Of a DNA stretch of 31,474 bases, positions 1 to 16,687 are shown piece by piece; within the stretch, counting starts at the first letter, position 1, and every line of letters begins with the position of its first letter. The position numbers and the translations under genes were made by a program. The notes beneath the pieces are model-generated. The model had not been told where the DNA came from and did not search any database. It saw nothing but the letters and a program-made list of their open reading frames with translations. The stretch is taken from assembly GCA_001598975.1 (NCBI GenBank), contig BBXU01001772.1, positions 1 through 31,474 on the forward strand, written 5' to 3'. Source of the stretch: Parachlorella kessleri. Taxonomy: Eukaryota > Chlorophyta > Trebouxiophyceae > Chlorellales > Chlorellaceae.

Positions 1-33
1 CCCCCCCCCCTGCCAGCGCGTAGCTCCACTCAC

Positions 34-6745
<6,712 letters not shown>

Positions 6746-7058
6746 GTTTCCGGACGAGCTGTGCGCTTCGAGTTCAGGCTTCCCTCGAACTGCACTGTAG
6801 ACTCTTTAATATTTGTCCACGACGTATTTCGAAACAGAGAACATCATGATTGAGCGCCAGTAGTGATCAGTCTCGAGCGAGGGCTGGCTGCCAGTAAACG
6901 TGCAAGATACAATGAGCAACGGTCTAGAACAGAAGCTCAAGGAACTGCGTACTGCTGGTAGTGCCAGAGGGCTCCAGCGCGCAAGAAGCTCTTGACTTCT
7001 CCAGCCTTGTCGCGAGCTACGAGATCGTCCCCCTACTCACTCCTTGCACAGTACCTTG
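6746..7058. promoter_or_regulatory. Divergent intergenic region between the ubiquitin hydrolase and the F-box-like gene
   Basis: This 313-bp interval separates two start codons pointing away from each other, so it should hold the promoters and 5' untranslated regions of both genes. It is more AT-rich than the flanks around 6800-6850 (Ttaatatttgt). I see no convincing TATA box or repeated motif. The promoter role is inferred from gene orientation only. Confidence 0.5.
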
Positions 7059-9291
7059 ATGGCCTCTGCCAGCTCTGAGAGCGACTATGCGTCTGCTAGT
7101 TCTGACATCGAGTGTGAGCACCCCACACTGCTCCAGCTGCCAGAAGCGCTGGTCCAGGAGGTCCTCAAGTGGCTGGACCCTCTCTCCTTGTGCTTAGCTT
7201 CTCAGGCCTGCGTCTCACTCCTGCGCTCGGCCAGCGCCCTCAGAGGGCCGCCCCAACAGCAGCACTACTTGGTGGCGACCGCCAAGGCCTGCCTTGGCTC
7301 AGTCCTTCACTTGCCACCCTGGGCGCTTGACTGCTGCCTGGACTTCACGCACTCCGTGCGGTTCCCTCTGTCGCTGGCCATGCACAGCCTGCGGTCTTCC
7401 CTGGCAGCCAGTGACGTCTACGACGTGGCGGAGAGGACGGCCAGGGCTATGCAGGTGACACCCTAACAAGGAAAGTCGGTAGTCTGATTGGTTGCCTTGA
7501 GGGGTGCCTTCCGATGTGGCACTGGACAGGACTGTTTCTAAGGTGCTGGAAACGAAGGCCTCCCCCTCTACAGGCGTAACCAGTTGCAAGGCCGTGGGTC
7601 AGCTCGGCATGATGGAAGGCAGTGCATGCATGCATTTCTGCGGTTTTTTTGGCCATTGGTACCCTTGGGTTTACTTGTGATGCAGGCTAGCGTGTACCGT
7701 GCGCAAGAAATGGCAAGAGCTGGGGCTGGCTGCGCCCCCTTGGCTTCCGGGGACCCCATGCTCACATTTTCATCCTGCCGGGCCGACAGGGGCTACGTGC
7801 GGCTATGTCTTCGGGTACCAGCAGTTGCCCAGGCATCCCTGGCACACCTGCGGCCTGCTTTAGCAAGGTATGATGTGGTGGTGGTGGTGTGTGTGTAGGA
7901 GGGTGGGAGGGGCAGGAGGGGGAGTCGCTGCTTGTACACTTGTGGTGCTTGGTGTATTGGCCCGAATTTGTCAATGGTGGCAAGTAGTGCGAAGTCAGAG
8001 ATGAGGGTGAAGTGTCCCCAACAAGCTGGATGCAAGTAGGTTAGGTCTTGCCAGAGTTCTCATTGCCAGTGTCCAATGCTGTGCCGTGCTTTGCCTGCCT
8101 GAAACTTCTTGCCTGCCACCTGGCAACCAGGACAGCCTGATCATGGCACAGCTGTGCCATAACGGTGGAGAAGGTTTGACGTGCAGGTGCTTCGGTTGGT
8201 TAACTCTTCTACATAGCCTTGCAGGGTGGCTGGTGCGCAGCTGGATGGCAGTCTCTTTCTTGACGGCTCCTATTTCCAGCAGCTACGTACGGAGCTCCTC
8301 CTGTGCCTTGGCGTGGACATCAGAAGCGATGGCATGGAAAAGGTGCACCAGGGGATGGCTGTTTTGCTCTGAAGATTGTCTACTCATCATCTAAAAGGGC
8401 TTGCAACAATCCGGCCTGCCCGCGCAACTTGTCTTGTCACTGTTAGACTTAGCGTGGCACTGTCGTATCATGAAACCCAGCGCAGCAGCGCTTGACTCGC
8501 AGGTCCCTGCCAGCAGCACAAGGAGCCACGCGGCCGCCGCAGAGTGCGTGAGGTGCTACCGCCGGCTGCTCGCCGACTGGCTGGAGCTGGTGGCGGTCGC
8601 GGAGGTTGCAATTGAGGGCCTTGCGGACGCTGCAGGGCAGGAAGTGAGCTGCAAAGAGGGCTGGTTCCCTTGCTCGCTGGAGGGTGCTATGTGGTCTGCT
8701 TGGGCCGCCAGCCCCCACCTCTTGCAGGCGGCCGGGCCGGCGGATGTTCAGCTGCTGGTGAGCCTGGAACAGGCGTGGTCCAAAGGGGGCCCGGCAGCAG
8801 CAGCGGGCAGCACAGCAGGCCGGCAGGCAGGCGGGTCGCCTTCGCCCCGCTGTGTGGAGGCCCAGCAGCACGAGCAGCGTCAGCAGTGCTGGGCAGCGTG
8901 TTTGTTGGCGGCGGGCGCCGCTGTGTCGGACCACATGAAAGGATGCCTGGGCTCCTTACTGGGCAGCCTCCATGCGGCCCCGCCCAGCGCCCTCGCCACC
9001 ATGGCAGCACTCTTACGCAACAACATCGCAGCCCAGGAAGCTGGACAGTGTCAAGGCGGGGGCCGCAATGGTCCGGATGTCTTGTTGCATTCAGTGGCAG
9101 GCAGCAGCCTGCGAAATGGGAGTTCGAGTGTACAGGAGGGCGGGACCTCTGCTGCGTCAGCTGTTCCTCTGTCGTTGCTGCTGGTAGGTGTGGCGGAGGC
9201 GCATCCACGAGAGGCGCTGACAGCGCTTGTGCAGCTGGCAGCCCTGGGTGTCATGCAGGAGGCAGCGCAACAGGTCCTCAACGTCTGTTGA
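7059..9291 (+). CDS. F-box-like orphan protein, 529 residues
   Basis: Exons 7059-7454, 7686-7867, 8225-8342 and 8398-9291 join in phase to 529 residues, ending at TGA 9289-9291. After an acidic Ser-rich start, residues about 24-60 (LLQLPEALVQEVLKWLDPLSL) resemble an F-box: LPEALVQEVLKWLD matches the usual leucine/proline pattern. F-box proteins normally act as substrate adaptors of SCF ubiquitin ligases. The rest is Ala/Leu-rich and probably helical, with a conserved-looking stretch LFLDGSYFQQLRTELLL in exon 3 and low-complexity inserts (PAAAAGSTAG, QHEQRQQ). I recognise no C-terminal substrate-binding repeats, so the partner is unknown. The first ATG (7059) is chosen because the exon is open from there. 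The second intron (7868-8224) is fixed by phase. The third (8343-8397) is only 55 nt, and its borders are the weakest part of the model. Confidence 0.72.
7874..7897. repeat. GT-rich simple repeat in an intron of the F-box-like gene
   Basis: A short run of GTG and GT units lies just after the inferred donor at 7868. It has no coding role. Confidence 0.7.
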
Positions 9292-10162
9292 ACCAGCATG
9301 GTAGCATGTTGGCCCCTTGGGTTAAGATATCGCCTGGCATTTGAGGGTGACGGATAGCCGTGTGCACCTGGTTGTGTCCCACTCAAGCTTTCTGCCTTGT
9401 AGCAGTTTCTTGTGGAGGCTACCAACCATGTGAGGGTGAGCAACCTTGGAGCCAGGATGGGTGGTATATGCACCTCCATCAGGATGCATCTGGCCCGTGA
9501 TGTATGTCACACAGTAAGGTCAGGGGGATAGAGGAAACTAGTGGAAACTTGATGATACCCAGCGTCAGCGTGGCATGCACCCCTGGGGAGGCGATATGTT
9601 CAGATGCCCCCAAATACAGGGTTGTGAATTTTTTGGCACCAGGCAGTGGGAAGCAGTGCAGCTGAAATAGACCATGCAACCTCATGTCAGGTAGTGGGGA
9701 GGAGGTGTGGCCACACAAGACGGCGACATGATAATTGTGCAATCCCACAAGCCAATCGACTCTCTGCTGGAGTGGGTACCTCATTCTCACAGGCCACCAC
9801 CTCCCACACGGATCGAACTGGCCAACCTGAGTCTCCACCTACCCACGGCCACAGGCATGTTTTCCCGCTGTCAAAATCGTACGCCGGTGGCAAGGTAGGC
9901 TCGAAACCTGTGGAGCAGTCAGTGTGCTGAAAGCATGGTTGCCCAGCAGCTGCTCGGCAATTAAACTGGACCTGAGCACGGTCGCTTGCTGAAACCGTGT
10001 CCAAGTACCCAATTTGACATGAGCAGTGGGAAGCACACAAGACATGAAGCCCAGGCAGTACAGCCCAAAAGGGGGCACGCGAGCACCCAAGAAGCTTGGG
10101 CCTCAACGGCAGGTCCGGTCGCAGCAGTGAAGCACACTAGCAGAACGAGTCGGTCGTGGGTT

Positions 10163-10167
10163 TGTAA
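10163..10167 (+). terminator. Candidate TGTAA polyadenylation signal for the F-box-like gene
   Basis: TGTAA is the usual chlorophycean polyadenylation signal. This copy lies about 870 bp after the stop codon, which is long, so the assignment is tentative. Confidence 0.3.
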
Positions 10168-10220
10168 CTAGCAAAACCTTTCCCATGTCCGTGGTTTGCT
10201 GCTCAGATACTGCTCAGCCA

Positions 10221-10471
10221 AGTTGTTTATCCAGCAAGCTTGACGAACATCATGGGGTCCTACCGCCGTGGGAACGGAAGAGGGTTGGCTTTATTATTGC
10301 AACACCTAGGCGCACAGTGCTCGCATAGAACTCCACCACACCTGGTCACTGCCTGGCCACCAACCTGCAAGGGGTGGGGCAGGCGTGGCACGGGGGGCGC
10401 GGGCGGGTGACGTGGTCACCCACTTTCCGTCGTCACTAAGGGAGTAATAGCGAGCAGTTGTTTATCCAGCA
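10221..10471. repeat. Segment of 219 bp bounded by a perfect 16-bp direct repeat
   Basis: AGTTGTTTATCCAGCA occurs at 10221-10236 and again at 10456-10471. The enclosed 219 bp has no coding frame, no terminal inverted repeat, no poly-A tail and no clear RNA polymerase III box. The arrangement could be a target-site duplication around a small non-autonomous insertion, or a duplicated promoter element of the kinase gene that starts at 10553. Confidence 0.55.
10405..10421. promoter_or_regulatory. Inverted repeat GGGTGAC-GTG-GTCACCC upstream of the kinase gene
   Basis: Perfect 7-bp arms with a 3-bp spacer lie 132 bp before the kinase start codon. It could bind a dimeric regulator; the centre contains GACGTGGTC, an ACGT-core-like site. 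The function is inferred only from position and symmetry. Confidence 0.3.
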
Positions 10472-10552
10472 TCCACACTGGACCTACATACTCTATGGAG
10501 GCCTGATGCTTAACTGCCAACCATCTATTGTGGGCGCGCGGGCTGGGCTACG

Positions 10553-13500
10553 ATGGGTTGTACGCAAAGCAAGAGCTTGCATGACTTTGTTGAGGTGGCG
10601 GTGGCGCAGTCCGTCAGTTGTGTAGATGAGGCGGAGGACTCTGTGCAGCCCACCTTGCCGATGCCAGGGATGGTCAAGCCGGCAGCACCACTCGCCGACG
10701 CCCCTATGGGTGGCAGTTCGGCGGGCATACTGAAGATGCTGCCATCCCTTTTCCAAGTCAAGGCTGCAGCAGTGGGGCTTCTTGGTGACAAGGGGCCTTA
10801 CCGCAAATTCTGCAAGCACACCCTTGCACCAAAGAACCCTGGGCTGCTGTATGTCGGGGACTGCCGCGCAGATGCCAGGCATGCCAGCAGCAGCAATGCC
10901 AGGGTTTCTTAAACTGGGTACTCAAAGTAAGCTGAGCAAGAGGCATGCACTGCAGGTTCAAGGACGAAAGCGTTGTCGTGGGCGCACCCTTTGTGCGCTT
11001 CATCTGCTGCGTGCCGCTGTTGACTCGCAGCGGCCACAAACTTGGCGTGCTGTGAGTTGGGGTCTTGGCTTGCGTGCAAAGCTGGAAAGGCTACAAACTC
11101 TAGTCTTTCCGCCACTGTCTTTCCGCCACGGGTCAGTCACAATCTTGTCACATCTAGAAGTGCAACCTCAACCAGGTTGCTACTAGGCAGCAGTCACTAC
11201 CGGTTGCTGCAGGCTGAACCATTGGATCCCCACCACAATGGAACAACCTTGGGTACATAGTTGCAGCGGCACAAGAAACATAACGACTGCCAGGTTTTGA
11301 GGGGCACTGGAGCTCTCGTTCTGCAGGTGTATAGTGGATGACAAGCCTCAAACTTCCACTGAGGATCGGTACTTCATTCTGCGCAGCGTAAGTACATATG
11401 CAGCAACGAACCACTGCTGTGCTGTCATCCCTAGCAGTTTTAGCTTGTGCAAAGGGGGATATAGTGTGAGGCTCGCACCCGACCACTTGCTTTTTTGCCC
11501 TCCCGCAGATGGCTGAACTCTTGGCGGAGGAGCTCCAGCGGGAACAGGTTAGCTTAGGAGGCTACCGTTGCTCCCAGCTGCACAGGGCGGCCCCACACCA
11601 TACACAGTCTACTCCTGGCCTGGGGCTGGCCGAGTGGTGACTGTGTCGCGGAGAAGAGACGCAGACATGCCTTGTGTGCATGGTGCAGGGAGAAAAGAAA
11701 AAGGAGTTGAAGCCTCGTTCGCTATCTCGCAACGGGTCGAGGCGGCGGCACGCCCATGGGTCTGCTGAGGAGGCTATGCTAGTGTGCGACGTGCTCAGCA
11801 ACATCTGGAGGATCAGCTTTGGCAACGCAGCCTGCGCAGACATGCTAGGTGAGCGACAGCATGGCGCTGCTGGATGAACTGATGGTGACCGGGTGGATTG
11901 CCTATGCTCGATGTGCAGGCAGTGGTCGGCAGTGTTGCGCTCGCCGGTGAGCTGCTTGCAGATTTTGTAGGCAGGGTGGAAAGGCAGGGTGATGCTGACT
12001 AAGCTTTGTGCTGTTTTGCAGGGGTGCCTCATGGAGATGTAACTCGGTATGGTGTGTGGGATCTTCTGACCAGCAGCCGTGTAATGTCCAGCAAGGTGAG
12101 GCCGCTGGGCCGTCCCAAGGTCAAGCTCTCAGCTTGCCGTAAAGGGCCAGCTTGTGTGAACACTCGACCAGCAGTTCACTGAGAGGGCTCTGCCAACTCT
12201 GCGGTGTGGCATTTCAGCAGCTCCACATCTGCACCCCTACCTATAATTTGCAAGCATCTTACAGATCTGCAGTGACCACGAAATGATTCAACTGCTGCAG
12301 GGCACCCCGTTTTCATCTCGTGAGCAGGCTACCAACCTCCACTCTGATTTTGAGGTGGAGGCCTGCCTGAAAGGCCAGCCTGAGCAGAGGTTTCTGCTTG
12401 TGTGCCAGTAAGGACCCAGGGTCACCTAGTACCCTGTGCAAACAACTGATTGGTGTTTCTGGTATTTGAGCGCATTCCGTTGAACTGGGTGTGCCGGGTC
12501 GTGGCAGACGCTTGGCACCTGCACAACCACTGGAGTGCTGTCAGTGCAGCTACATGCCAGTGGGCGGTTCAGCAGTGCTCTCCCGTTGTCCACTGCAGGC
12601 CAGCGGAGGGCGCTGAACATGCTAAGCTTGCAACGCAGCACATGCTGGATGGCTCAGGAGTCGAAGGCACGCGGCCTTACCTGGTCAGGCTATCCAGGCA
12701 CCCGGCCGACCACGTGACCCCGGTGCCTGGCAGCCCCTGCAGCAGCAGCAACTCCCCTACCAGCAGCCTCAGCATGTTCAGCAGCAACACGAGGGTGACC
12801 ACACGTGCGGGCTGGGCCGAGCTGGACTCTGCCTGCACCAGCTCCAGGATTGGGGCGGCCCGGGTGCAGCAGCATTCCTCAGCCCAACACTCCTCCGCGG
12901 CCTCGTCTTCCTCCTCCAACACCGGCACCGGCTCCTCCCACCCCACTTCAGACGGCAGCATGTATGGCACGCTCGTTGAGCTGGCGCCCGAGGGCGGTGG
13001 GGAGGGGGGCCACCTGGACCGGGCTGTGAGCTTACCCGTGTACCGAACCCAGATCTTCTCCTGCGTGACCCTTGGAGAGCTGCTCGGCAAGGGCGCCTTC
13101 GGCAGGGTGGGTGTGCGCATGGGCGTTTGCTTGGACCTGTGCTATGGGGGCCGGGCCGCAATATGCTGGTTGATGTTCCTCCTTGAAGCTATACTAGGCT
13201 CTCTTCGCGCATGCATGCTGACAAATTGCCTTGTGTTACAACTTTCCTTGGCTGTATCTGGTTTGGCTCACACACAGACACGGATGAGGCTCCTGCCCTA
13301 GTGCTAGGCACGTCTCACTGACTGTGCTTCCCCCTAGCGCGCGTGTGTGTGCAGGTGTACCAGGGGTCTTGGAAGGGTGCGACTGTAGCAGTCAAGGTGA
13401 TTGATGTCTATCTGGATCCCAGCGAGCCGGACAGCGTCAAAAACGAAAAGGCCTACCTAGAAGCCATCGTCAGCAAGGTAACTAGTGCCCAGGCCTGGAG

Positions 13501-15506
13501 CGGCACAACTGTGGACCCCAGGAGCGCCCACTCACAGCACGTTTGTTTGGGGGGCGACCAGAATGGGAGCCAGCCTTGAGCCGGCCATGTTATGCCTGTG
13601 CAGGAGTCCACCCGGCATCCTAACCTGCTCCCAAGCTGGGACTGGGGCCTCCGTCCGTGCGGGGTGAGTGCCTGCATCAACCCTGGGCCGTGCAGGCAGG
13701 CAGGCAAACCTGTTCTGGCAACTGCATTAAGCTGACTGTGTTGAAGGCGTTCAGCCGGTGCCCATCCGTTGCTAGCTCCTGTATGCTGTAGACTTACGGT
13801 GACAGCTCTCTGCATGCCTGGTAGCTGGATGCCCCTGCAATCCTGCCTGCTACTCTATGCCCGCTTCATCGCTGCCCTGGGTGCAGGCTACAGCACGGTC
13901 GGGGCCCCAGCCCCACCAGCTTTGGCTAGTCACCGAGTACTGCAACCGCGGCTCGCTCTGTAAGTTGTTGCGGCAGGCACTGTGGCAGCCTTGCGAATGC
14001 TGTGCTGGCATGAGCTGTGGCAGTTGTGAACTCTGGCAGGTTGAAGGTGTCAACTCACCATATAGCTGGGCCCTGGTGGTGGTCCGCAGACGCTGCCATA
14101 ACCAATGGCAGGCTGCGGCAGCGGGGCAGCGTGAGCTTGCTGCATGTGCTGCGCACCGCCCAAGAGATTGCGGGAGCACTGAGCTACCTGCACGACAGGG
14201 AGATCGTCCACCGCGACCTGTAAGGGTTGGACTGGCTTCACCATGCTGCACGTTCCTGCTCCGCCAGCCTTATGCTTCCCTACGACTGCGTCTGATAGTT
14301 CTGGTTGTGTGAGCAGCCGGCCAAGCAATCTACAAACACACAAAATGTGTGGCCACTGTTGTGCCGTGCAGATCAAGCAACAACGTTCTCCTTTGTGCTA
14401 GCGGCAAGGACAACCGGTGCTTCACCATCCGGGTGCGTCCTGCCCTCCATCCCCTGCAGGCGCTGCCGCTAGCCAATCTACAAACAGGCAGCCACCTGGC
14501 CTGCCTTGACAGCTCATGGCTCAGGAAGCTTGCTCACAACATGGGCTTGTGTTGCTTGCTGTAGGTGAGCGATTTCGGGCTCAGCCGGTATGAGTCCACG
14601 GGCAATGCTACAACAACTATGGGTACCGTAAGCCACATGTGAGCTGCCCCTCAAGCCTGAAAACACTGCATGCCCACATCTATGGCTGTCTCAACCTGCC
14701 ATGCAATGCATTGCTCATACATGGTCGGTGCGTTTCTGTGACCGTGGTAGGGCTGCGTGGTGAGTGCAGGCCACCAGAGCTTCTTGGCAAGGGTGTTGTA
14801 GGAAAGTTTACGGATGTCTATAGCTTTGGTATTCTTCTGTACGAGGTGAGCCAGAAGCATATTACTGGCATGGATCCTTTGTTTGCCCAGCCTGCACGTC
14901 AGTCCTAGCTAGGGTGGCTGGCCTGTGGGGATCAAATGCTTGAGGCGTGTCCTGTGGAAACGGCAACCTGGGTCTGACAGGGTTGCATGCAAGGGGTTAT
15001 CCTGTAAGCTCTCCGGCGCAGAGATGCCAGGTGGCTTGCTGGCTGCATGCAGATGTATACTGGCAAGCACCCCTTTGAGGGCATGACGCCTTCGGCGGTG
15101 GTCTTTGACATGGCAGCCGCAGATGCCTGCCCGCTGACTTTTCCCCCGGACGCGCCCCCTGACCTGACGGTAGGCCTGTTGGTGCTTGTTGGCGCGCTGC
15201 ATCCTGGGGGGATGGTCAGGGCTTGCAGGATGGCATGCTAGGGGAGCATTGCTGGAGCGGTAGGCAGGAGCATGTTGGTGAAGTGCAGTGTACGCGGAGG
15301 CTGAGCAGCAGCGGGGGCGTGTAGGTGAACCAGGTGCTGAGCCGCTGAGGTCCACAACAGCCAGCCACCTCAATGTGTCGCAGGCGCTCTATAAGGCGTG
15401 TGTAGATTTCAAGGCGAGCCAGCGTCCAACCTTTGACGATGTCCTGGAGAGCTTGTCTGCACTGATAGAGCAGGCAGAGCAGGAAACAGCTCAAGTTATC
15501 GAGTAG
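10553..15506 (+). CDS. N-acylated GAF-PAS-TKL protein kinase, 747 residues
   Basis: Seventeen exons join in phase: 10553-10878, 10956-11051, 11327-11387, 11509-11547, 11689-11848, 12022-12095, 12265-12407, 12599-13106, 13355-13477, 13604-13663, 13887-13959, 14090-14219, 14372-14432, 14565-14638, 14770-14845, 15053-15169, 15384-15506. The N-terminus MGCTQSK fits N-myristoylation at Gly2 with palmitoylation at Cys3, so membrane attachment is likely. Residues about 60-175 form a GAF domain (RFKDESVVVGAPFVRF, SGHKLGVLCIVDDKP). About 190-300 is PAS-like and 330-440 is Ser/Gln-rich linker. The kinase follows: Gly loop GKGAFGRV (463-470), VAVK Lys483, HRDLSSNNVLL (catalytic Asp597), SDFG (Asp621), TVSHMPPELL and DVYSFGILLYE. 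All catalytic residues are present. The TKL class is judged from the HRDLSSNN and MPPELL pattern common in algal kinases. The ligand of GAF/PAS is unknown. The first intron (10879-10955) has a GC donor. Confidence 0.92.
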
Positions 15507-15862
15507 GGGCAACGTTGTGGGCTCATTGGCAGCTAGGGCAGCTGGCCTTGCTGGACACCCAGTGCAACGCAGTTCGCCGGCAGGAGTTGGTTGGTGTACG
15601 TAGTCGTCATCTGTACCCGGTAGCATGTTGCGGATGAACCTGCTAGCACTGAAAGGTAGTAGTGAGATTTTGGCTGTGTAGTCTGATGTCTCAGTGGGGT
15701 GATGCTGGGAGTATATCTGAGATTGCGACGGTGTGAAGCTAAACAGCAGTGTGGCGGGGCGTCACCTGCATTGGTCAGTAGCTTGAAGTGGAGTATGGAA
15801 GGTTGTGTCTGCTAGTGCTATCACACTGTTAAGGCAACAGCAGCAGTTCGCTTCCATTGCAC

Positions 15863-15867
15863 TGTAA
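15863..15867 (+). terminator. Candidate TGTAA polyadenylation signal of the kinase gene
   Basis: It lies 357 bp after the kinase stop codon, a typical distance for green-algal 3' untranslated regions. A second TGTAA at 16191-16195 is an alternative. Confidence 0.45.
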
Positions 15868-16513
15868 AGTGCAAGTTTAACTCAGCAAGTGGGCTTTTCG
15901 GCATGTGACAAACTGGTAGTTTTGCCTGGCAAGGCCAGTGCCTGGCTAGCGGGGTCTCAGCTGCTCCTGCAGCTGCTTTGGTTCTGCCTCTCAATACCTG
16001 ACACACACTGTGGCAGGGTTTCCAGCTCCCATGCATAAGTCCACCAGGAGTCATGTGGCTTGCAAGCTTGCAAGGTGCCTTGAGGTGCGCCGCTCGGTCA
16101 GCAGCCTGAGGCTTGTGTGGCAACTTGGGTGCACCCATGTGGACAGCAGAAGAAAGCAACCCAGCAGCAGAAAGGCCAAGACATCTACATTGTAACGACA
16201 AAACCATGCATTTGAACATCATATCGGGCATGCACACGCGCAGGCCGCTGGCCTCTAGCAAGATGAATCAACGGCGCATGGATCCTTAAAATATCGGGTC
16301 CAGCAGTACAAGGAGCCGTACATGTTCATGCAGACTTCCAGAACTGTCCTTGAATTCGCAGTCAGCGGAGCTGCTGCTCGCTCGGCCATTGTATTGGTGG
16401 TTTAAATACTATTAGGAATTGGGTTTGAGTTGAGGCAGCGTGTCGGAAGGGTACGAAGCAGGTACGTGCCGATACCTCTCTGGGCGTGATTGGTAATGGA
16501 GCGAACTCTGACG

Positions 16514-16523
16514 CACGTGACGT
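16514..16523. promoter_or_regulatory. G-box-like element CACGTGACGT upstream of the AP2 gene
   Basis: A palindromic CACGTG overlaps a TGACGT half-site about 165 bp before the inferred start codon. In plants such ACGT-core sites bind bZIP and bHLH factors. The role here is inferred from motif and position only. Confidence 0.35.
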
Positions 16524-16687
16524 TATTCAAATCAGGCAGGGGTCCTTACTTTGGACTGGGCTCCATCCAGTCTTGGAGCCAAGTCTTGGACGTGCAGAGA
16601 GCGGTGTAAGCGGGCGAAATCATTTCCTGCAATCCACCCTGTAGGCTGGTTGGTTCGGCCGGCTTCTCAGGGATCAATTCGTGTTGC

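Larger units (their letters stand above)
9292..10552. other. Intergenic region between the F-box-like gene and the GAF-PAS-kinase gene
   Basis: This 1.26-kb stretch should contain the 3' untranslated region of the upstream gene and the promoter of the kinase gene. Open frames occur on the minus strand (9479-9838 and 9687-10106), but they show no recognisable domain, no codon pattern like the neighbours, and no splice continuation. A TGTAA at 10163-10167 could be the distal polyadenylation signal. A 16-bp direct repeat and a 7-bp inverted repeat lie in the right part and are listed separately. Confidence 0.6.
15507..16687. other. Intergenic region between the kinase and AP2 genes
   Basis: This 1.18-kb stretch holds no supportable gene. 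The left part is the presumed 3' untranslated region of the kinase, with TGTAA at 15863-15867 and again at 16191-16195. The right part is the presumed promoter of the AP2 gene, with a CACGTG element at 16514-16519. A minus-strand frame (15821-16261) has no recognisable domain. Confidence 0.55.

Noticed and set aside
8069..8165. Possible extra exon of the F-box-like gene (…NQDSLIMAQLCHNGGEG)
   Set aside because: It has acceptor- and donor-like ends, but its phase fits neither neighbour. Skipping it joins 7867 to 8225 exactly in phase and gives the more protein-like frame.
9479..10106. Minus-strand open frames in the region after the F-box-like gene
   Set aside because: No domain, no splice continuation, and a Cys/His/Trp-rich composition typical of antisense of GC-rich DNA. 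Treated as untranslated or intergenic.
15821..16261. 146-residue minus-strand open frame between the kinase and AP2 genes
   Set aside because: No recognisable domain or exon continuation; it overlaps the presumed 3' untranslated region of the kinase gene.
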